Assembly (NCBI GenBank): GCA_009387755.1
Contig: GG697237.1
Coordinates: forward strand, 36,657 to 100,656
Direction of reading: 5' to 3'
Length of the DNA stretch: 64,000 nucleotides
From: Candidatus Micrarchaeum acidiphilum ARMAN-2
GTDB lineage: Archaea; Micrarchaeota; Micrarchaeia; Micrarchaeales; Micrarchaeaceae
A program made the position numbers and the translations under genes. Numbering within the stretch: position 1 is the first letter of the stretch; every line of letters begins with the position of its first letter. This document shows, in pieces, positions 1-8,452 of the stretch. The notes beneath the pieces were generated by a model that had not been told where the DNA came from, made no database searches, and saw only the letters and a list, made by a program, of their open reading frames with translations.

Positions 1-215
1 CCTGAACTCAGGGCCTGGTTTATGTGCCCAGCTATATCTTCGGATATTAGCTGCACCTCTGAATATTGCTGCTGATAGAGCGTTGCCGCCCTCTGGCTTG
101 CAATAAGGGCGAAAAGCACCAGGAATATGAGCAGCACTACTGTATATACTATGAGGAATTCAAGCGCTATCTGGCCCCTTCCCTTCCTTGCATGCAAAAT
201 GCTACCCTGAAACAT
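1..215 (-). CDS. Type IV pilin-like secreted protein, 3' part cut by window edge
   Basis: The first 71 codons of a reverse-strand gene are present and the rest lies beyond position 1. The N-terminus is a short basic stretch (about 13 residues, HARKGRG) followed by GQIALEF and then a hydrophobic run of about 20 residues. This is the layout of an archaeal class III signal peptide, in which prepilin peptidase cuts before Q and the Q-x-x-x-E-F block starts the pilin helix. The protein is probably a pilin or pseudopilin-like surface protein. The ATG at 215 gives the expected short leader. The specific role cannot be told from the fragment. Confidence 0.7.
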   Translation of the reverse strand, partial: MFQGSILHARKGRGQIALEFLIVYTVVLLIFLVLFALIASQRAATLYQQQYSEVQLISEDIAGHINQALSS

Positions 216-386
216 CGCATCAGCTTTGTTATTAAAATAGATAGCAAAGATTAAATAAATAATCAGATTCTCCTTCCTAGAAATAAACTTCAATGCACGC
301 CCGCAAGCACGCGCGGATTGTATCTCATTCCGCATTCGCACAAAACTATTTAAAATGCAAATGGGAATAATCTTAGCGTGGTAATT

Positions 387-1694
387 ATGTCCTATACTTA
401 TACCTCTTCGGTCCCAGAATATGTCGGAAAGAAGGTAAAGCTGCGCGGCTGGATATACAGGAAAAGAACAAGCGGCGGAATCCTGTTCTTGGTCATAAGA
501 GACCGCACCGGCATAGTGCAGGCTGCGGCCAAGAAGGATTCCATAGACAAAAGATCATGGGATGCTGCTGAAAAGGCAACAATAGAGTCCAGCATAGAAC
601 TTTCGGGCACGGTCAAAAAGGACGAGCGCGCACCCACTGGCTTTGAGGTGTCGGTTGATTCCTTCAAGCTTACTGGCCTGTCAGAGCCGTTTCCAATAAC
701 AGAATACCAGAGCACGGAGTTGCTGCTCGACAAAAGGCATCTCTGGCTTAGGAGCATGAAAATGATAAGCATAATGAAGGCAAGGTCCTACATATTCAGG
801 TACCTGCGTGAATTCCACGACAAGAAAGGTTTCTACGAGATAACCCCTCCTCTGATAACAAGCGTGGCCGGGGAGACCGGCGCCGACATGTTCAAGGTAG
901 ACTATTTCGGCCAGGAAGCCTTCCTTACAGAGTCCTCGCAGCCATATGCCGAGGCCATGGTGTATGCACTGGAGAAGGTGTATTCGTTTGCGCCATCATT
1001 CAGGGCCGAAAAGTCCAGGACGACAAAGCACCTCGCAGAATACTGGCACCTGGAAATGGAGGCTGCGCATTACAATTTGAAAAAGCTTATGGACTTCGAA
1101 GAGAGGATGGTGGGCAGCGTAGCCCAGAAGCTCGCTGATAAGAACCAGGACATACTGGCGCAGCTTGGCGTGGACCCTGCTTTGCTCAAGAAGATAAAAC
1201 CGCCATTCAAGAGGCTGACCTATGAGCAGGCGATAGACCTGCTGAACCAGAAGGGCAAGAGCCTGAAATGGGGCGACGACCTAGGGGTCGAGGAAGAGAA
1301 GCTGCTAACCGAAGAAGAGGACAAGCCAGTCTTCGTAATGTACTGGCCAAAAGAGCTGAAGCCTTTCTACTCGCCGATAAACCCGAAGGACCCGCGCACC
1401 ACCTTGAGCGTAGACCTCCAGGCTCCGCACGGTCATGGAGAAATAATAGGCGCCAGCGAGAGGGTCTGGAAATACGACGAGCTCATGGACAGGTTCCACG
1501 AAGTCGAGGCCGCAAAAGGCGTCAAGTTCAACATCAAGAACTACGAGTGGTACATAGACCTGAGAAGATACGGGAGCGTGCCACATGCCGGGTTCGGGCT
1601 TGGCACAGAGCGCCTTATAAAATGGCTGCTTAACCTAGACCACATCCGCGACGCCATACCTTTCCCGAGGATGGTGAACAGAATTGCGCCGTAG
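387..1694 (+). CDS. asnS: Asparaginyl-tRNA synthetase
   Basis: Class IIb aminoacyl-tRNA synthetase of 435 residues that charges tRNA-Asn. An N-terminal OB-fold anticodon-binding domain (KLRGWIYRKRTSGG...FLVIRDRTG) precedes the catalytic core. Motif 2 is visible as FRAEKSRTTKHLAEYWHLEME and motif 3 as GFGLGTERL. The KRTSGG.LFL pattern and the core fit archaeal AsnRS better than AspRS, and a separate AspRS lies at 19417-20709. A TATA-like box (around 348) sits upstream. GTG at 378 is also in frame, but ATG at 387 gives the usual N-terminus. The C-terminus lies 16 nt from the end of the convergent histone gene. Confidence 0.93.
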   Translation: MSYTYTSSVPEYVGKKVKLRGWIYRKRTSGGILFLVIRDRTGIVQAAAKKDSIDKRSWDAAEKATIESSIELSGTVKKDERAPTGFEVSVDSFKLTGLSEPFPITEYQSTELLLDKRHLWLRSMKMISIMKARSYIFRYLREFHDKKGFYEITPPLITSVAGETGADMFKVDYFGQEAFLTESSQPYAEAMVYALEKVYSFAPSFRAEKSRTTKHLAEYWHLEMEAAHYNLKKLMDFEERMVGSVAQKLADKNQDILAQLGVDPALLKKIKPPFKRLTYEQAIDLLNQKGKSLKWGDDLGVEEEKLLTEEEDKPVFVMYWPKELKPFYSPINPKDPRTTLSVDLQAPHGHGEIIGASERVWKYDELMDRFHEVEAAKGVKFNIKNYEWYIDLRRYGSVPHAGFGLGTERLIKWLLNLDHIRDAIPFPRMVNRIAP

Positions 1695-1710
1695 CGAGCA
1701 GCGGCATAGC

Positions 1711-2052
1711 TCAAGCAATTCCGTGATCTGCCGTGCTGCCTGCATCTGCGCGTGCATGCGCCAGGCTGCGCGCCTTTCCTTTAGCCTTGGCATGCCTGAA
1801 TTTACGCCTCCTGCCGCTTATCGAATAGGTCTTTATCTTGATGTGCCTTGCAAGGTCTATGTCAGAGCCCCGTATCAACTTTTTCCTGCCCGCATAGTTC
1901 GCATAGATCTTGGCCTGCTCGACCAGCTCGTCAAGCATGCACTCCAGCTCCTTCTCAAATTCAAAAACCGCGTTCTCGTTTATCTTTTCGGCGCCCGCCT
2001 CCTTAAGAAACTGCTCTATGTCGTAAGGACTAAACCCCCTCTGTTTTGACAA
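1711..2052 (-). CDS. Archaeal histone with long basic C-terminal tail
   Basis: About 75 residues form a histone fold: helix 1 (YDIEQFLKEAGAEKI), a long helix 2 (FEFEKELECMLDELVEQAKIYANYAG), the loop RKKLIRG, then helix 3 (DIDLARHIK). Unlike ordinary archaeal histones of 65-70 residues, it continues for about 40 residues rich in Arg, Lys, Ala and His. The first ATG-like start is poor. GTG at 2064 is possible, but TTG at 2052 follows GGTG by 5 nt, the spacing used throughout this window, so TTG is preferred. Two TATA-like boxes lie at about 2083-2104. A second, tail-less histone is at 32958-33155. It should bind and wrap DNA; the tail's function is unknown. Confidence 0.8.
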   Translation of the reverse strand: MSKQRGFSPYDIEQFLKEAGAEKINENAVFEFEKELECMLDELVEQAKIYANYAGRKKLIRGSDIDLARHIKIKTYSISGRRRKFRHAKAKGKARSLAHARADAGSTADHGIA

Positions 2053-2146
2053 TATAACACCCACAGAAAATGTAAATATTCTTTAAAAGAAAGACTTTTA
2101 AATACAACTCAACTATAGCGAATAGCGGCAGTCATGCGCAAGGTTT

Positions 2147-3112
2147 CTAAAGCCCTGCCAGGTAAAATGCGCCCAGCAGCACAGAAAGGAGTATGTTGTC
2201 GTCTACGTGCCGAAGTTTCAAGCTTTCTGCTATGCCGAGCGCTATACCAAGGGCGATGCCTGCATATCCCAGCAGCCCGTAACCGAAAATACAGGATACC
2301 AGCACAAAAGCCAGCGTGCCTGCAACTGTCTTGCCCTTGTTATAGTAAAGTTTTGTCCTGCCGAACTTTATTCCGAATATTGTGGCCGCAGAATCAGAAA
2401 AGAAAAGCACCACCATTGCAAACTCGACGAACCTCAGGCCTGTAACAATGCCTATTACAAGCATCGTGCCTATTGCCAGAAACATGGCACCAGAACCGTA
2501 GAAGTCCGCATCCCTCTCGAAGCTGCCTAAGAAGTCTGAGACCGCAGATTTCGGCCTGCCGAGCGCGAACGCGTTTACAGAATATCCAAGAAGTATAAGG
2601 GCGAAGGCAATCAGGAATCCCAAAGCTCCCCCAAGCCCGAAGGCAGCAATTATTATTATGCCGAACGTTATCTGAACGTAATCGCGCTTTACCTCAACCT
2701 TTTTGTTGTCTCTGGCCCGCGTGGTGCTGCGCTTCAGGTACTCCGGGAAGAATCCGACAAGGGTGCCTATTGCAAAAGGCAGCACGATATAGTGCTGGAA
2801 CCCCTGGGTCGTAGAGACCTCCAGAGCGCCGTAGACCAGCAGGAAAGCGAGAATTAGCCCGAACTTGCCCGCGCTCCTTAAATAATAATATACAAGTATC
2901 TCCGGAATCAGGAGTGCGAAGAGCAGGAATACTGAAATGGATACGCCCGGATATCCGTAAAGCCCAACAAGGAGGACCCAAACCGAGAGCAGTAAAAGAA
3001 TGCTTTTGGCTTCAACAGACCTGGATTTGCCCTTCATGAAGTAGACGTGGAAGCCTGCCAAAAGTCCGGAAGCAATGGCGAAAAGCGCCGCAAATATAAC
3101 ATAAATGCCCAT
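2147..3112 (-). CDS. Dolichol/phytol kinase-like polyprenol kinase
   Basis: Polytopic membrane protein of 321 residues. The C-terminal third carries the dolichol-kinase-type signature: SDSAATIFGIKFGRTKL, then KGKTVAGTLA, then a final VDDN in a hydrophobic context. The family transfers phosphate from CTP to a polyisoprenoid alcohol at the membrane. The N-terminal half has extra membrane segments without a recognised domain. ATG at 3112 follows GGTG by 6 nt, and that GGTG overlaps the stop of the preceding gene. It is the last gene of a uppS-DUF2070-kinase operon, which supports a role in making or recycling dolichyl phosphate. Exact substrate is inferred. Confidence 0.75.
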   Translation of the reverse strand: MGIYVIFAALFAIASGLLAGFHVYFMKGKSRSVEAKSILLLLSVWVLLVGLYGYPGVSISVFLLFALLIPEILVYYYLRSAGKFGLILAFLLVYGALEVSTTQGFQHYIVLPFAIGTLVGFFPEYLKRSTTRARDNKKVEVKRDYVQITFGIIIIAAFGLGGALGFLIAFALILLGYSVNAFALGRPKSAVSDFLGSFERDADFYGSGAMFLAIGTMLVIGIVTGLRFVEFAMVVLFFSDSAATIFGIKFGRTKLYYNKGKTVAGTLAFVLVSCIFGYGLLGYAGIALGIALGIAESLKLRHVDDNILLSVLLGAFYLAGL

Positions 3113-3121
3113 TCCCTGCAC

Positions 3122-4975
3122 CTATAAGTCGGATATAACTATCGCAGCAACAAGGAATCCAGCAATCACGATTATCGGTATTATGAGCTTGGCCAGCGCT
3201 ATCATCGAGCTGAGCGCAGTCATCACCTTGTCCCTCTGGTTCGCACCCCATACCCTGAACCTCTTTATTACCTGCCTGGAATGGCATACATCAACCGTCT
3301 CGGCGTCGAGGATTGCGGCTTCTACTGCCTTGTCTATTACGGGTGCGAGCTTCCTGTAGCTTGTCTTGCTGCCAAGCACGTTGCTGGCAGTGGATCCAAG
3401 TGAATTCACGTAGTGGGTGTCTGTGGTATACACCTCGCATCTAATCCCGAACTTCTCTTCGACATGCCTTATTATCGCAGACCTCAATTTCGGGGCCATG
3501 TTATTGGCGTTGAAATGAATCATTGCAAATCCAAGGTCTCCGAACTTGTAAAATCCCACATTGAGGTTTCCTGGTCCAAGGTCGTCAGGCATGCCCAGTG
3601 CGTGGTAAAGCTCTGTTTTTGCCGATCCGAAGATCAGCCTTTCCGTCTTCCTGCCTGCATCAGACATGCAGGCTTTCAGCGCCGCCGCATATTCCGCACC
3701 CGCAATGGAATTGGGCTTTACTGATGCGAGCTCTTCCTTCGGAGCCGACTCGTACCTGGAATTGTGCGCATCTATTAGTATCGGGTACCTGAAGCGCTCT
3801 TCCATCATCTTTCCAAACACTGCAGCCGCGCCTGCACCTATGTCCTCAGTCACCCTAGGCCCTCGCGTAAATGTGGCCATTGCAACATCGCCAAACGAAA
3901 ACATCTTTATCTCGGCGCTGCCTGACCTTCCCATAGCAAATGCAAAATGCTTTGCATGCACTGGCTCGCAGCTCCTAATTCCTGCGTCGAGCGCAGCCCT
4001 TACCTTTTGGTACTGGTCCGAAGATACGGCATTGTTGTCCTCGGTGACTGCGGTATGCATGACAAATCCTCCGCAGCCGTATCTGCTGTTTATGTACCTC
4101 TCAAGCATGTACGGAAAGTTGCTGCTCCCGAGCGTGCCAACAGGTCCGTAATGTATGTTAGGTATGAATAATATGGCCTTGAGCTTTTTGCCCGCCTTAA
4201 ATGCCACTACATCGGCATTTATGTCCGCGTATGCGTCCATGCCTGAGCCCCTGTCCTTTTCCGCCATCGACATGTTTATGGAAAATAGCCAGTTCTGCAG
4301 GAACCCTGAAAACATGTCTATGCCGCTGAATCCGAGGCTTTTCTTCAGCGGCGTATCAAGCACGTACATGATCATGTAGCTGATAAGGAGGAACACGAAT
4401 ATGCCTGCGTATAGCTTTATTATCAGCAGGTTGAGCGGCTCCCTCAGCACGAACACGAGGTTATTCGAAGGTATGAAAAACAGCACGTTGAGAGTGGGCT
4501 GTATGATTGCAATCGGCACGAGATTCAGCCTCTTGTTTATGAGCATCTTGTTGACGAACATCCACCACGCGAATATGGCTGCGTCGCCCAGCAGTATGAC
4601 CAGTATGTTAAAAGAGTAGATCCCGGTTATGAAGTATATCGAAGAAGCCAGCATGGCGAATATGGCGTATGTGAAAGAGGCTATGATGGTCACAAAAAGT
4701 ATGTACCTGACCTGTATATACCTTTTCAGCGTCTTTACCATCAGCATGGTCAAAGAGGCAGGGAGCATTATGGCTATGATGCCCCAGAGCAGGCCGCTTA
4801 TTATTATGTGCTCTGCAAGTGTCCCAAGCAGGTTGTAATGGAGGAGCACTGATGAAACTATGCCAGCCCCTATGGATATTAGGAAAAGGATAAGCACTAA
4901 TGCGCCGTTGCTGGGAAGGTTCTTGGAAAACAAGCCAATATACCTAAAAGGTCCCTCATAGGATTTGTCAGCCAT
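3122..4975 (-). CDS. DUF2070 family membrane protein
   Basis: 617 residues. The first 210 or so form six or seven membrane segments and the rest is a large soluble domain. Motifs such as NIHYGPVGTLGSSNFPYMLE and DAHNSR, and the overall length, match the archaeal DUF2070 family, whose function is not established. A last hydrophobic segment closes the protein at the C-terminus. It lies 21 nt after uppS and directly before the polyprenol-kinase-like gene on the same strand, so the three are probably one transcript. ATG at 4975 is preferred over GTG at 4981. Confidence 0.8.
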   Translation of the reverse strand: MADKSYEGPFRYIGLFSKNLPSNGALVLILFLISIGAGIVSSVLLHYNLLGTLAEHIIISGLLWGIIAIMLPASLTMLMVKTLKRYIQVRYILFVTIIASFTYAIFAMLASSIYFITGIYSFNILVILLGDAAIFAWWMFVNKMLINKRLNLVPIAIIQPTLNVLFFIPSNNLVFVLREPLNLLIIKLYAGIFVFLLISYMIMYVLDTPLKKSLGFSGIDMFSGFLQNWLFSINMSMAEKDRGSGMDAYADINADVVAFKAGKKLKAILFIPNIHYGPVGTLGSSNFPYMLERYINSRYGCGGFVMHTAVTEDNNAVSSDQYQKVRAALDAGIRSCEPVHAKHFAFAMGRSGSAEIKMFSFGDVAMATFTRGPRVTEDIGAGAAAVFGKMMEERFRYPILIDAHNSRYESAPKEELASVKPNSIAGAEYAAALKACMSDAGRKTERLIFGSAKTELYHALGMPDDLGPGNLNVGFYKFGDLGFAMIHFNANNMAPKLRSAIIRHVEEKFGIRCEVYTTDTHYVNSLGSTASNVLGSKTSYRKLAPVIDKAVEAAILDAETVDVCHSRQVIKRFRVWGANQRDKVMTALSSMIALAKLIIPIIVIAGFLVAAIVISDL

Positions 4976-4996
4976 TACCACGCGCCGCGAGAAACG

Positions 4997-5752
4997 TCAT
5001 TTTCCATATCTCCTTTTTCTCTTTTGGAATTCCGTTAGCGCTTTTTTGAGGTCGTCAATTTGAAACTCAGGCCAGTACTTCTCAGCAAAATAAAGTTCAG
5101 AGTAGGCGGTCTGCCATGGCAGAAATCCGGACAGCCTCATCTCTCCCGAAGTCCTTATGACAAGGTCCGGATCAGGCACGGCGTACGTCCTCAGGCTGGA
5201 GCGCAGGACGTCCTCATTCACTGCAATCCGCCTGCCGATTTTCATCGCATGTGCATAAAACTTCTTAAATGCGTATATTATGTCGTCCCTGCCTCCGTAT
5301 CCTATGAGCAGGTTTATCTTGAAGCCCTTGTTGTTGCGCGTGTCGTGCTCAAGCCCCTTCAGCGCATTTCTAACCTTGTCCGGAAGCAGGTTCATGTTTC
5401 CTATTACCCTTATCTTTACCTTATTGTCTCTTATTATTCCGAGCGCCCTTTTATCCTTCGTCGTCTTTATGTAGAGCTTGTAAAGTGCGTTCAGTTCGTT
5501 CTTTTTCCTGTTCTTTATGTTCTCGGTAGAGAGCGCCCATACTGTTAGCGTTTTTGCGCCGAAATCCCTTAGCCAGAGGCTGAAGTCAAGAAACTTGTTT
5601 ATGCCCGCATCGTAGCCTCTAAGGAGGTCCATCTTGTGGGTCTTGGCCCATCGCCTGTTACCATCAGGTATCAATCCTACGTTTTCCGGTATTGCCTCAA
5701 TATTGCTCTCCATGCAATGCCCTTGTCTATGCAGTTGTGCTTCCAAAGCCAT
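4997..5752 (-). CDS. uppS: Cis-prenyltransferase (polyprenyl diphosphate synthase)
   Basis: Condenses isopentenyl diphosphate onto an allylic diphosphate in cis to make the long polyprenol carrier used for protein glycosylation. The family signature GLIPDGNRRWAK (catalytic Asp), the VWALSTEN block and the C-terminal DPDLVIRTSGEMRLSGFLPWQ...ELYF block are all intact over 251 residues. A TATA box (5773-5783) centred about 26 nt upstream of ATG 5752 suggests a leaderless transcript. Divergent from rfcL. It heads the operon with DUF2070 and the polyprenol-kinase-like gene. Confidence 0.93.
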   Translation of the reverse strand: MALEAQLHRQGHCMESNIEAIPENVGLIPDGNRRWAKTHKMDLLRGYDAGINKFLDFSLWLRDFGAKTLTVWALSTENIKNRKKNELNALYKLYIKTTKDKRALGIIRDNKVKIRVIGNMNLLPDKVRNALKGLEHDTRNNKGFKINLLIGYGGRDDIIYAFKKFYAHAMKIGRRIAVNEDVLRSSLRTYAVPDPDLVIRTSGEMRLSGFLPWQTAYSELYFAEKYWPEFQIDDLKKALTEFQKRKRRYGK

Positions 5753-5872
5753 AATTAATTAATATAATAAGATATTTAAATAGCAAAGTAAAATACCTGC
5801 CAAAAACCCCAAGAAAAGCCATTCCAGCTATTTGTGCATTAAAAATAAATTCCTGCCCCACCAAATATAAGT

Positions 5873-7093
5873 ATGGACTTCGATGAGCTTTTTGCCCTTG
5901 ACTCGATAGACCAAATTGTCGGGAACGCACCGTCGATGCGGAGCTTGGCAGAGTACTGCATTGAAGTAGAGAACGGCGGCTCTCCAAAACCTCTAATGGT
6001 CTACGGCCCGTCCGGCGTGGGGAAGAGCGCCGCCGCAAGGCTGCTCGCCAAGTCGAAGGGCTGGAACATCGTAGAAAAAAATGCAAGCGATTACCGCGAC
6101 AAGGACTCCATATCGAAGCTTATCGCATCAGCCGCAATATCGAGAAACCTGTTCGGAAGCAGGAACATAATAATAATGGATGAGATAGACGAGCTAAACT
6201 CCAGGTTTGACAAGGGCGCCCAGGCGGCCATAAGCGAGCTGGTAGCCAAGTCAAAGAACCCTATAATATTCATCGCAAATGATATGTGGGACCAGAGCAT
6301 ATCATTCCTCAGGGGAAAGACAACTCCTGTTCAGTTCAAGAAGTTGGCAAAGCCGGAGGTCGCGCTAGCGCTAAAAAACCTCAGGGCCAGGCACAAGCTA
6401 GACATAGACGATGATTTCATAGAAGCCATAGCTTCAAGATCCGACGGCGACGTCAGAAGCGCCATAAACGACACGATAGCGCTGCTTGGTGCAAAATCGG
6501 AAAGCGCTATGGACTCGATAGGCACAAGGGACAAAAAATACGACATATTCAAGGTTCTTGACTCCATATTCTTCTCGAATACGATGGCCATGCCCATGAA
6601 GTCCGTATCAAGTTCTGACGTGTCAATGGACATGCTGATAAACTGGATAGAGGAGAACATTCCAAGGAGATACTACGCTCAGGACATGCCAGGCGCGTTC
6701 GACTGCCTGTCAAAGGCGTCCGAATATCTGTCCAAGGCTACGCGCAAGCAGTACTACACCTACTGGAGATACGCAAGCGCGCTCATGAGCAGCGGCGTGG
6801 CGCTTTCAAAGTCGAGCTACCCGAAAAACTTCCAGCGCTACGAATTCCCTAAATCCATAAAGTACCTGAGCCAGTCAAGGCAGGAGCGCCAATCAAGCTC
6901 TAAGATAATAGCGAAGCTGCAGCGCAAGATAAAGACCAACCGCAGGACAATAGGGACGATATACCTGCCCCTGATAAGCTCTATGCTGTCGAACGAAATA
7001 AAGTCCGGCGCAAAGAAATCCGCTGTGGTAGAATCCGCGATGCGCACGTTTGGGCTGGACGACAAAGAAGCTGAATCCCTAGTTGCCGCGTAG
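5873..7093 (+). CDS. rfcL: Replication factor C large subunit
   Basis: AAA+ clamp-loader subunit, 406 residues. Walker A is GPSGVGKSAA, Walker B IIMDEIDEL, then a sensor region (FIANDMWDQ) and a helical C-terminal collar domain. The RFC large subunit, with small subunits encoded elsewhere, loads the PCNA clamp during replication. The N-terminus lies about 28 nt after a TATA-like box (5838-5848), so it is probably leaderless. At 406 residues it is a little shorter than many archaeal RfcL and lacks an obvious PIP box at its end. Confidence 0.9.
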   Translation: MDFDELFALDSIDQIVGNAPSMRSLAEYCIEVENGGSPKPLMVYGPSGVGKSAAARLLAKSKGWNIVEKNASDYRDKDSISKLIASAAISRNLFGSRNIIIMDEIDELNSRFDKGAQAAISELVAKSKNPIIFIANDMWDQSISFLRGKTTPVQFKKLAKPEVALALKNLRARHKLDIDDDFIEAIASRSDGDVRSAINDTIALLGAKSESAMDSIGTRDKKYDIFKVLDSIFFSNTMAMPMKSVSSSDVSMDMLINWIEENIPRRYYAQDMPGAFDCLSKASEYLSKATRKQYYTYWRYASALMSSGVALSKSSYPKNFQRYEFPKSIKYLSQSRQERQSSSKIIAKLQRKIKTNRRTIGTIYLPLISSMLSNEIKSGAKKSAVVESAMRTFGLDDKEAESLVAA

Positions 7094-7105
7094 CCCTCTC
7101 GGAGC

Positions 7106-7300
7106 TTACCGATAAATGGCTCGCATAGATGACGGAACGTATTCAGAAGGACGATTAAAGATTTGCTTCAGCATATAATGGGTATTATAAGAGGAGAATT
7201 CAGAAAGCGGTTTTTCGGTAGATAAAAGAATGCCTGGATGGAAAATATAGCAAAAAAGAACCGATAGAATTGACACTGCGATAAACAGTATTGCAACCAT
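7106..7300 (-). CDS. Possible small membrane peptide
   Basis: A 64-codon reading frame starts with about 20 hydrophobic residues (VAILFIAVSILSVLFCYIF) and then a short polar part. A weak GGT lies 5 nt before its ATG. It fills most of the gap between rfcL and the vapB promoter. No family is recognised and codon use is not convincing, so it may be spurious. Confidence 0.25.
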   Translation of the reverse strand: MVAILFIAVSILSVLFCYIFHPGILLSTEKPLSEFSSYNTHYMLKQIFNRPSEYVPSSMRAIYR

Positions 7301-7372
7301 CTATAACCTTTTCAGAGTTGGTTACGGATGACTTTTGTCCCAAAATTCGCACCATAAAAAGAAATAAATATG

Positions 7373-7387
7373 TATATAGTCTATATA
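7373..7387. promoter_or_regulatory. Palindromic operator of the VapBC pair
   Basis: A perfect palindrome, TATATAG-T-CTATATA, lies just after an A/T-rich TATA-like stretch (7361-7370) and 12 nt before the vapB ATG. Antitoxins of this class bind such palindromes to repress their own operon, so this is the likely autoregulatory site. The binding role is inferred. Confidence 0.55.
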
Positions 7388-7399
7388 TAGATTGATATT

Positions 7400-7618
7400 A
7401 TGAAGACTGTCATGCTAAGCGACGAGGCGTACAAGAAGCTTGCTTCAATAAAAGGTTCCAAAAGTTTCACCGAGCTCGTTTCAGAGCTTGTTGATAAAGT
7501 CAAGGGCGTAAAGCTTGCCGACATAGACAAATTTTTTGGAATAATCAGTAGCGATGAGGCTCGATCGCTTCAGATGAATGCAGCTAAGATCAGGAGGCGC
7601 TTCAAGGTGAGGGCCTGA
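7400..7618 (+). CDS. vapB: VapB-type antitoxin
   Basis: 72 residues beginning MKTVMLSDEAYKKLASIKG..SFTELVSELVDK, the N-terminal DNA-binding pattern of archaeal VapB (DUF217-like) antitoxins. The C-terminal half would wrap around and block the toxin. Its stop overlaps the likely start of the PIN-domain toxin, as usual for vapBC pairs. It probably represses its own promoter through the palindrome at 7373-7387. Confidence 0.82.
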   Translation: MKTVMLSDEAYKKLASIKGSKSFTELVSELVDKVKGVKLADIDKFFGIISSDEARSLQMNAAKIRRRFKVRA

Positions 7619-8016
7619 AACTTTTTCTCGACTCTTCAGCTGTGATAGAGTTCCTTAAAGGCAACAAACTAGTACGGGAAAAGATGAAAGAGGCGGAATC
7701 ATTATACACAAGCACCTTATGCGCGTACGAGGTCTTGCTTGGCGAAAAATATAATGAAGTCAAGGGCTTAAAGTCTTCTTACATACAGGTTTCGCTTTTA
7801 TTCGCGCAAATTGAAACAATAGCTCTCGCTTACGACGATGCGATTAAAGCATCGGAAATAGCCGCAAAACTCATCGGCAAGGGCAAGAAAGTAGATGATA
7901 TTGACATACTTGTAGCTGCGCAGGCATTGAAGATAGGGGCAACAGTACTTACAAGAGATTTCAGGCATTTTGAAATTCTTGGCAAGGAAACAGGCTTGCC
8001 TGTAGAGAGAATCTGA
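7615..8016 (+). CDS. vapC: VapC toxin, PIN-domain ribonuclease (CTG start)
   Basis: PIN-domain RNase that cleaves RNA when freed from VapB. The acidic metal-binding residues are visible: Asp in LFLDSSAVIEF, Glu in AYEVLLGE, Asp in KVDDIDILVAAQA and Asp in TRDFRHF. The first conventional start, GTG 7642, lies after the essential first Asp and would remove it. In frame, CTG 7615 gives (M)KLFLDSSAVIEF, the normal VapC N-terminus. It sits 5 nt after GGTG and overlaps the vapB stop in CTGA. So CTG is the likely start, giving 133 residues. A mutated ATG in a decaying gene is the alternative. Confidence 0.8.
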   Translation: MKLFLDSSAVIEFLKGNKLVREKMKEAESLYTSTLCAYEVLLGEKYNEVKGLKSSYIQVSLLFAQIETIALAYDDAIKASEIAAKLIGKGKKVDDIDILVAAQALKIGATVLTRDFRHFEILGKETGLPVERI

Positions 8017-8108
8017 TCTTAGAACTTCGCATTTCTGAGTATGGCGCGCGGCTCCCAAATGCGTAAAGTCATTATTTAAGCGCATTTGAGAATATCTGCT
8101 ATCTAAAA

Positions 8109-8189
8109 CTAGCCTCTGGGGCAGTATCTTACGTCAACAAACCTCTCAGGGCAGCCTGCAAGCGATTTGTCGAGTAGATAATATATCAA
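8109..8189 (-). CDS. Very short ORF overlapping the RHH gene stop
   Basis: A TTG at 8189 overlaps the stop of the upstream RHH gene (TTGA) and opens 26 codons ending DVRYCPRG. The four-base overlap is the arrangement used for translational coupling, and an AGGAGG lies upstream. No family is recognised. It may be a tiny partner, a truncated toxin remnant, or chance. Confidence 0.2.
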   Translation of the reverse strand: MIYYLLDKSLAGCPERFVDVRYCPRG

Positions 8190-8425
8190 ATACTCGATTT
8201 GGACCTCCTTAAATGGCGGATATGGTCTGAACCGACTGCACTTGGATTCACGTTTTCCTCACTTTCAGAATATTCCCTTGCCTTAATCAGAAACTTCTGA
8301 CAATCGGGTGAATTTCTTAACAAATCTTCTATAGTCCTAGATATGCTTGCGTCGTTTTTTGTTGAAGCTATTATTATGGCGCTATGTAGTTCAGGAGTTA
8401 TGCTTATTGTTATTTTATCTCTCAT
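8186..8425 (-). CDS. Ribbon-helix-helix DNA-binding protein
   Basis: 79 residues. The N-terminal MRDKITISITPELHSAIIIASTKNDASISRTIEDLLR fits the CopG/Arc ribbon-helix-helix fold: a short beta strand, then two helices. Such proteins are antitoxins or small repressors. The C-terminal part is polar and variable. No toxin-sized partner follows, only a very short overlapping frame (8109-8189). ATG 8425 follows GGGGAT; the frame is open further upstream but the family begins here. Confidence 0.65.
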   Translation of the reverse strand: MRDKITISITPELHSAIIIASTKNDASISRTIEDLLRNSPDCQKFLIKAREYSESEENVNPSAVGSDHIRHLRRSKSSI

Positions 8426-8452
8426 TCGAATCCCCTTTTCGGTCGCGTGCAC

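Noticed and set aside
398-772. Reverse frame opposite the start of asnS
   Set aside because: Antisense to conserved coding sequence; no start signal.
1268-1633. Alternative frame inside asnS
   Set aside because: Arg-rich shadow in another frame of an intact synthetase core.
7642-8016. VapC starting at GTG 7642
   Set aside because: This start would lack the first catalytic Asp of the PIN domain; the upstream CTG fits the family and the ribosome signal.
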